NCBI GenBank assembly: GCA_905221605.1
Contig: CAJNDS010002752.1
Location: 1 to 64,000, forward strand
Source of the DNA: Symbiodinium natans
Lineage: Eukaryota; Sar; Dinophyceae; Suessiales; Symbiodiniaceae
Length of the DNA: 64,000 nt
Direction of reading: 5' to 3'
The notes beneath the pieces were generated by a model. It saw only the letters and a program-made list of their open reading frames with translations, ran no database searches and was not told the origin of the DNA. The translations under genes and the position numbers were made by a program. Below, piece by piece: positions 1 to 7,800 of the stretch. The stretch's first letter is position 1; each line of letters begins with the position of its first letter.

Positions 1-103
1 AAACAAGGCAGGGTCCGTGAAAACCCAAGGGACGGGCCAGGAACAGAGAAAGGCAGCGAGGCTTGGTTGGCGCGAAGGGGCTCCAGCCAGGAAGAACACA
101 CAG

Positions 104-375
104 TGAACAGCTTGGGTTGGGCAGAGCGCCACGGAAACAGGGCTGGTGTGGCGGATAGCTTGGCTTGGCGTGAAGGGGGTGCTAAAGCCAGAGAGGGAGA
201 GCGCCGAAACAAGACACAAATTGGTGCGCGGACAGCTTGGCTTGGCGCAAGGGGGTAAGATGACTCGAACAGGCCAGAGCCAGGGCCAGGACCAGAGCAC
301 CGGTGCGCGGACAGCTTGGCTTGGCGCAAGGGGGTAAGATGACTCGAACAGGCCAGGGCCAGGGCCAGGGTGAGG
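104..375. repeat. 79-bp tandem units with an ACAGCTTGG core
   Basis: Two near-identical 79-bp units start at 223 and 302; each carries GCGCGGACAGCTTGGCTTGG, then a G-rich stretch and the beginning of a GGCCAG run. More diverged relatives of the core lie near 107-120 and 155-170, and another at 846-860 on the far side of the hexamer array. The short open frames here are by-products of the repeat. Function unknown. Confidence 0.8.
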
Positions 376-708
376 GCCAGGGCCAGGCCAGGGCCAGGGC
401 CAGGGCCAGGGCCAGGGCCAGGGCCAGGGCCAGAACCAGGGTGAGGGCAGGGGGCCCTCACCAGAATAGAAGGGCAGGTCAGGGCCAGCCAGGGTCAGGG
501 CAGGGCCAGGACCAGAGCCAGGGCCAGGGCCAGGGCCAGGGCCAGGCCAGGGCCAGGGCCAGGGCCAGGGCCAGGGCCAGGGCCAGGGCCAGGGCCAGCC
601 AAAGCCAGGGCCAGGGCCAGGGGCCAGGGCCAGGGCCAGGGCCAGGGCCAGGGCCAGGGCCAGGGCCAGGGCCAGGGCCAGGGCCAGGGCCAGGCCAGGG
701 CCAGGGCA
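346..708. repeat. GGCCAG hexamer array
   Basis: About 360 bases of (GGCCAG)n with small interruptions, including one non-repeat stretch near 440-500. It is open in several frames on both strands because a 6-bp unit without stops stays open, giving low-complexity Gly-Gln, Ala-Arg or Pro-Gly reading. I do not call a protein. Confidence 0.9.
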
Positions 709-1042
709 AAAGAGAGTTTTTGGGCTCTGGCCCTGCCTGCCCCAACAAAACGGCCCCTGGTCCCCTCAGCCCAGCGGACGGGGGTTGGGGACCCAGGGGT
801 CTCCAGGGGCCTTCCCAGGGGGCCTCCCATGCAGGAGCCAAGAATGTGCGCGGACAGCTTGGGGTTTAGGGCAATATAATATAATACAGTGACTACTGCT
901 GTCTCGGCCTGTGCCTGCCTGGAGGGTAAGCCTGCCTGGAGGCCAGCTCGGTCGCCCGCCTGGGGCTCCCTCGCAGGGTCTCACTGAGCGCTCGACCAGC
1001 GCCCGCCTACCCCAAAAGACAAGAGAGTGGGGTGGCGGGCGG
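709..1042. other. Unassigned spacer
   Basis: Mixed GC-rich sequence with an AT-rich blip (AATATAATATAATAC near 873-887). No gene, RNA or element recognised. Confidence 0.5.
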
Positions 1043-1104
1043 GTTTAGGGTTTAGGGTTTAGGGTTTAGGGTTTAGGGTTTAGGGTTTAGGGTTTAGGGT
1101 TTAG
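1043..1104. repeat. TTTAGGG array
   Basis: About nine head-to-tail TTTAGGG units, the plant/alga-type telomere motif in an internal position. It opens a decayed tract that continues to the retrotransposon. Confidence 0.95.
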
Positions 1105-1536
1105 GATTTTGGGGGCACCCTACTAACCCTAAACCCCTAAATCTTTGCTGACCAGCAGCGGTCTTTCTCAACGGCCTGGCAAAGTTCGGGGTCTTCGGCT
1201 TTTGGGCTTTTGCGGTTCAGGGATGGATGAGGGCTTAGGGTTTGCAGGGTGTTGGGGTGTTGGGGTTTTGGGGTTTAGAGTTTAGGGTTTGGGGTTTAGG
1301 GTTTGGGGTTTAGGGCTTAGGGTTTGTAGGGTGTGTAGGGTGTGTAGGGTGTGTAGGGTGTGTAGGGTGTGTAGGGTTTGTAGGGTTTGTAGGGTTTGTA
1401 GGGTTTGTAGGGTTGGTAGGGTGTGTTGTGATTTGTAGAGTTTGAAGGGTGTGTGTGTGTGGTTTAGGCTTTAGGGCTTGCAGAGTTTGGTAGGGTTTAA
1501 GGTAGAGGGTTTTTAGGGTTTCTAGGGTTTCTAGGG
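1105..1536. repeat. Degenerate telomere-like tract with a 9-bp minisatellite
   Basis: Decayed TTTAGGG and TTTGGGG units, with a 9-bp array of GTGTAGGGT and TTGTAGGGT at about 1325-1420. It ends in a run of GTTTCTAGGG units directly before the large LINE. GGTTTCTAGGGT recurs just after the LINE (near 18090), so it may be the target site. Confidence 0.8.
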
Positions 1537-1897
1537 TAGGCGTTTCGGCTTAGATTGTGTCTTTCCGTAGCCTCTGCTCGTAGCAGCGCCTGCGGATCTG
1601 CAACAGCCAGACCCCAGGCAGGCCTTAGTCCTGCCGCCATCTATCGGGCTTGGGTCCGGTACTTCTGATCTGCGCGGCTGGCCCGCGTCGATCCTCAGGG
1701 TCGCGGGGCCCTGAATTGCTGGCATTGGTCCTGGATCATTTGCTGGCTGGTGGTTTGGGCACTGGATCCGCCACCGGGATTTTTCATCCCCTCCCTAGTG
1801 GGTTACGCTGCCTTTTTGGGCCGTCACCCTGATATCTCTGCGCCTCCCTGGTTATTCGCTGCCTTTCCTGGGCCGACTGATCTGGGACGCGCAGCAC
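1537..1897 (+). promoter_or_regulatory. Presumed LINE 5' leader
   Basis: Unique GC-rich sequence between the telomere-like flank and the first ATG of the long frame. It contains a short internal duplication, CGCTGCCTTT followed by TGGGCCG, near 1807-1826 and 1858-1875. Non-LTR leaders usually hold an internal promoter, but no promoter motif is visible. Short open frames overlap it and are not convincing. Confidence 0.45.
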
Positions 1898-4800
1898 ATG
1901 AGAGGACAGCGAGTCCTCATCAAGCTCTTTGCACTGGCTTGTTTGCTTCCTCTTACTTGGACAAACCTCCAGAATTACAACGGTGCCTCGCAGGGCACGC
2001 TCTCCCCCGTGGCATCGTCGGCTGCGGAGGAAGCGCCAAGTGGCGCGGAACCGGCTGAAAACCGGTCGCGGCAGACCAGACGATCGACTCCGTCTTCTAC
2101 GGCATCACGGATCCATGCCGCCTCAGAGCCGGAAGGAGACTGGATCGAAGGGCCAGCCGAAGGGTGCTGGGAAAACCAAAGCTGCGGCGCCCTTGCTGTC
2201 AGCTGTGCGGTTCGTGCCACCTGCGAGTGTGGTTTCGGCCCTCCAAGCACGTGCTGGCAGGGCTCAAAATGCTGTGCTAGCTGCCGAAGAACAACATGCT
2301 GGCAAGCGTACCTTGGCACAGGAAGCCAACTGGCTGGCGACGCAAGTTGCCAAAACTACCAAGAGACTGGAAGCAGACCTTCGTGCGAAGCAGGACTTGG
2401 GCGAAGCGGCTCTCCAATGGCACTCCCAGCTCGCAGAGCACCTATCCACCAATTATGCGGAGGTGGAGCGCTTGGCGGGACAATTGGATGCGGATGTCAA
2501 AGAAGCCCTGGAGATACTAACGCCTTTGGTCTCCACTACGACCTCGGATGCCACCCAGGTTCTGCTGCACAAAGGTGCACAGAATGCAGGGCCTATCTGG
2601 CCACCCCAAGTGACTGGCTTGCTCGAGATGGCGGCCAACGCTCTTCGGGCTGTAGCTGCACTGGATCCACTGGGACACAACCGCGCTCCGGCAGTTGGCG
2701 GTGGGGTGCCTTCAGTCCCGACTCAGACGCAGGGGATTGGTGGCCACCATGCCAGACGACAACCACCAGGTCTCGACGGGGGCATTTTCCCTGGCGCTAT
2801 GCTGACCTCGGGTTCCCCAACGATGGTAACAGAAAGCCACAGAGCCCAGCCTCCTCCTGTCTCTGGGAACCGTTGGACAAAACGCTCGCAGCCCTTGCTC
2901 GAGGAGGACAAACGGCCGGTGAAGAGTCCCAGGCTGACATCTATGGGCACAGGGACGCGAGGCCAGACCGACACAGCCATGGCAAGCACGCAAGATCACG
3001 GGCCACTGGCTGGAACGCCGGAGGCTGTGCCATGGCCGCAGGAAAGCACCGGCAGAACCCCCACCCGTCCCTCACGCCCAACCTCGTCCTGGATGGCACC
3101 TGCCCATTCTGCACCGGTGGAGCTGGATGGATCCGATGGTTTCAGCGAGCCAATGTCCTTTCTTGGGGGAGAGGAGATGGAAGCCCCCCTTTCAGCGGTC
3201 GAGGAAGACTGGCAGCAATGGCAACTGAGTTGGATCACGGCATGGAATACGTCGGTGGGGCAACTTATGGACATGTGTGGAGCTGCTGCCACTGCGGCTC
3301 AAAGCAATCCGGTGTTGCAGGAGGTGCTTCCCGAGCCACCGCACATGGACACCGAAGAGGTCCGCAACCAATGTCAGAGCACGCTGCGGAGCTTGCAGCA
3401 ACACCCCTGGGCATGCGGACCAGAGATTGCGACTGTGGTAGAGGACCTGATGCGCTGCTACTCGTGCCTAAAAAGCTGCCCAGCCGCTGTTCCGGACTGT
3501 CCCCAAGCTGTGCTCCTCCTAGGCCACATTCTTCATGCTGCGGTTCAGGACGTCATGTCATACACGCCACAATGCACAGAAGAATGGTTGTTCCCACAGC
3601 TGGTTCTCGGGAAGCACCCCGACTTAGCGGCACGCCTGGGTGCCAGCACCCCAGCCCTTCCGCATCACGCCCTGCTGCAAACGTGCGCCTGTCCCTTCTC
3701 GCCTGCATAGTGTGCATTCTTGCGGGTACTACCTCAACAGCCAGAGGCCTTGGACCACCCTCAGGACGAGGCACCTTCGTTAGTGTCAGAACTCTCTGGT
3801 TTATAGGACATTGCCTTGGTTGCGGAGGTTGCATTGCCGTTCAAGGCACGGAATTTCTCTTGGCGGCACTGTCTGCTGGAGTCCTCTTGGGTTGCGTGTG
3901 GACTACCCTTGCCGATCCACCCCATTTCAAGCCCCTTGGTCAGATGGCATACGACTTGCCCAGTGAGCACCAGGTCCTAGGTCTGCTTTTAGCTGCCATG
4001 GGATGTGGGCTGGCCCTTGCACCCTGCCTCTTGATGGTTGTGGTAGCCTGGCTCCCGATAGGAGTTTTCCTCCTAGGCCTCCTTTCACCTGCCCTGCCGC
4101 CCCAACATACACGGCGAGAGCCTTGGTGCAGGAATAAGAGAACGAGGGAGACTGCGGTAAAACAGATGAAGGGGTGCTTCTTTCTCTGTCTGCTGTTCTC
4201 ACCGGTTGGAGCATCAGGTCTGCCTAAAATCCATAATCCTGAACACGTCAGACAGGAGGAGGGCGTTGTATCGATGCCCGACAACAATGAGACCGATGAC
4301 TCTTTCATGATGCAGGTAGCGGGCCAGGCCCATTTCAACAGAATTCCGGCTTGGTCCCTCAGTCGAGTCCCACGCATTCGAATACGGCGTGAGCTGCACC
4401 CTTTGGAAGAGGTCGGTGCCCGGCCTCTAGCGATGCAGGAATTGTGCACGGCAACCTATACACGGAAGCTTGCCGTGTTCCATGGGGGAGTGGTTGAAGG
4501 CCCCGAGCCTATCCTCTTCAGAGTTGACAGCCGCCTTTTCCGACCCGCACTTGATGAAGCCATTGTGCAGGCCCTCGGCATCTCAGCAGATGCAGTCGAC
4601 GTGTTGATGCTGGCCTCGCCGTTTGACTCTGTCACCCGCGAGCAGTATGTACTCCGGCCCCGCGCCTTCCCTTGGTATGCGCAAGCCGTTCCTGTCCTGG
4701 TGCGAGGCGAGCTTGACAGCTTCCATGTGCTACAAGCAGCAAGGGATGAACAGTGCCACGATCTCGTCGCAGCGGCAGCGCTGCTCACTCAGATGCAGTC

Positions 4801-7800
4801 CATCCCGGAAGCTGAGCAGTGTCAGTGCGTGGAGGGTACTTTTGTGGCCGATTCCCAACCTCTCTTGCAGCCACGCTGTGACGCGATTGTTTGGACGCCG
4901 ATTGCGCTCAAACAGCGGCTGATTGAAGCCAGTGCCCACTCCCCTTATGCGGACATGCACAGCAATCAGGGCCCCCCCAGCCAGAACCTCCTGTCCTGCG
5001 TTATCATCACTGCTAATGGTATCATACATGCACTCACGCCGGCCTTTGCTCCTGATAGCGAGACCTTCCGCTTCCTGCGTGGCGAATTCCCTGAGCTCGC
5101 TTCCCTGACTATGCGCCGCATGCGGTATGCGCTTACTGACCTGCCGCCGACGCAGTTCCTAGCCTTCCGCCGTGAGGAACTCGGAAGGCATTCCTTGGTA
5201 GTTGACCTCCGTGCATTGGACCTTGGACTGCTTACTCTCACAGTACCCAGATACATATCGTGCAGCCAAATCCTCGACGTCACTGCGAGAGACCATGCTC
5301 GCATCCTGGACACGGCAGCCATGCATGAACATGTGATGTCTGGAGATTATATCTGTTTGCTCCATGATCAAGCCGTCGGGCCTGATGTCATGCTTGACGT
5401 GGCTGGCTTTGATCTGCTACGAGCTTATCGACACACACTAGTCGAGGTGCCCATTGGGAGTGACTCTGAAAATGCTGCCTCGCGGGGAGCCTCCTTGGCA
5501 AAAGCCCTACTCATTGCAGCAGCGCCGCTACGGGGACCTGTCGGCTCTATGTGCCTACTGCTTGTGGTAGGTGCCAGCCAAGCACTTGCAGGACGCGCTG
5601 CTAGTGCCCCACCACATCGCAGTGGACGGTTACAGCGGGTGCCAGCTCCCCCCTGCAACCTGCCCAACAAGGCCTCGCAGGCCACCCATGCGGCAATTCA
5701 GCGAGAGCTGCTGGCCTCTGGCAGGCTTCTCACGCCCGTTATCAGTCCTAGCCCCCTCGGCAATGACGACCCACGTGAAGTCACATTCAAGCTGTGGCAC
5801 CCAGGGAGGGTCCTTACCCGGTGCTACCCGGCGCAATGGCCGTGGTTTGATGTGCACGCTGACCTCCTTGAGACTGTATCCGCCCTAGGCAGGTATGTCG
5901 TCCTGCCTGCTGCCGCGACACCGGACCATAGAGCTGTGCATATGGTCGCTATCTCCAGTGCAGACACGCATAGCACCATTCTGGTGGCACGGGCAGGATC
6001 GTGGAAATGCCTCGATGTTGACTGGCGCAATCCTGCAGCTGATATTCATGCATGGGTGGAAAGCTCGGATGGTACCCATTCCTACCGCATTGACTGTGCG
6101 CACCGGGGGCGCATGCGGCATGGCGATGTCTGCGTGGTTGTTGATACCTTTCAATCAGCTTCACCCACACTTCTGGATATTAGCACTCTCTCTCTGACGA
6201 TGCCAGTAGGGTGCTCTTGGACGCGCACTATAGGCAGGCAGGTCTTTCCCTTGCTGCAAGCCGGCCAACCACATCTTTGGCTGCCACGCGTACAAGGCGT
6301 GACAGCACGTGACACTGCCATGGATATGCTGCACACTCTTCGGTCGCCAAACCCCGAAACTACCCATCTGCTCGATGTGCCGCCATATCTTTTAGGCCTT
6401 CCGGGTCCTATTCTTCTCGCGGCCCCTAGAGGTGGGATGTGCACCCTTGTCTGGTTGCATGACTGTCACGAATGTGTTCCACACGGTGTGGCATTCGCCG
6501 TGGAAGGGGTGTTCCCAAACCGCGCTGACCTTCTCTACGCGCTGCGTGAGCTACCGGGAGCCACGGCTACAATATGGCTCCGGGCAACGGAAATGTTTCT
6601 CCTTTGGGGGCCCTCCGAATCCTTGCACTCTGCCGATAATGAGGCTGTTGTAGCTGAGATTGTGACAGCTAGCGTTGACATGCGACTGCTGCTGTCGCAT
6701 AGCCGCACAGACTCCCTCTCTTCTGCGCCACACATGGGAGCGCAGGGGATGGCATCCATGCCGGGTCCCCAGGAAGCCAGGAGTAGTCAGATTTCTTCCC
6801 TGGATTCCTCGCTCGCTGACCCATGCATCCCGACCCTGGGTATCCCCGACGAAGGCACCTTGCATGTTGTGTACTGTGGTTCGATCCAGACCAGCTGTGT
6901 GGTACCCTGTCCTAGCCGGAGGATGCCATGGGCTCTCATCATTGGAGATGAAATTAGGACGGCCTGTACTGATCAAACCTCCTGGGCTGAGGTAGCCACC
7001 GTAGCAGATCTCTCAGTCTTGGACTTGCAAGGGGTGGCCGTTGTCCTTGATGGGTTCCGCTGGATGTGGCCAGAACCCATTACTCATCTTGGGCACGCCT
7101 GCGGCACGCTTCTCCGGCGCACTCCGAACAAGGATTCCCGCTGCTATGTGGAGAGTGAGCACACTCTTCCGCCCTCACCGCTGCAAGCAAGGAGCTCATG
7201 CGGTGGCATGAGGCTTGCTAAGTGGGCTCAACTAGTTGCTTGGACTGCTAGTGCACCTTGCACCGGCCGTTGGCTACCTATTGCACTTCTTGTCAACGCT
7301 GCTATGGCCATGGTAGTGCCAGTCGACCCTACTGCTGCACGTCCGCCTCTCATGTGTGTCCCTCCTCCTGGGTTCCTCCTTTTCGTTGATGTGCTTAACT
7401 GCTTCCTCCAGCACCCACCGGCAGAGGGTACCCTCTTGCGGATATGGCGCCCCTGTAGGGGTCCGGCCGTTTACCAGCTCCGACAACAAGTTGACCTTGA
7501 CAATCTGAGTACCTGGTTGCGTGAGCAGGGATGCCGGCCTACCCGTGATGTGTTCCACCTCGCGCATGACTCTGGCCCAGATGCCATTGACTTGCTTTGC
7601 ACCCCGCCGGCCTCTGGAGCTTGGTGGATATTGCGAGATGGCAGTCACCGTGAGCTGCTCAGACCCGTCTGTCAGCTGCCGGACATCTCGGAACAATTGG
7701 TCACGATTGATGAAGGAGGTCAGGCACATCGTCTGATTTGCGGAGGTCAGGCCGACCTCCGGCCAGAGCTTCTCCCGGGTAAGCGGGCAGCGATTGGACG

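Noticed and set aside
303-869. Long open frames on both strands through the GGCCAG array
   Set aside because: A 6-bp unit without stops leaves several frames open; the products are pure low-complexity repeats.
1566-1590. Dinoflagellate spliced-leader relic near CCGTAGCC
   Set aside because: Only about eight bases agree with the start of the known leader; the rest does not match.
1898-3680. Frame-2 protein across ORF1
   Set aside because: Gly/Cys/Ser/Arg-rich composition without periodicity, as expected for a shadow of the helical frame-3 protein; kept only as an open question about dual coding.
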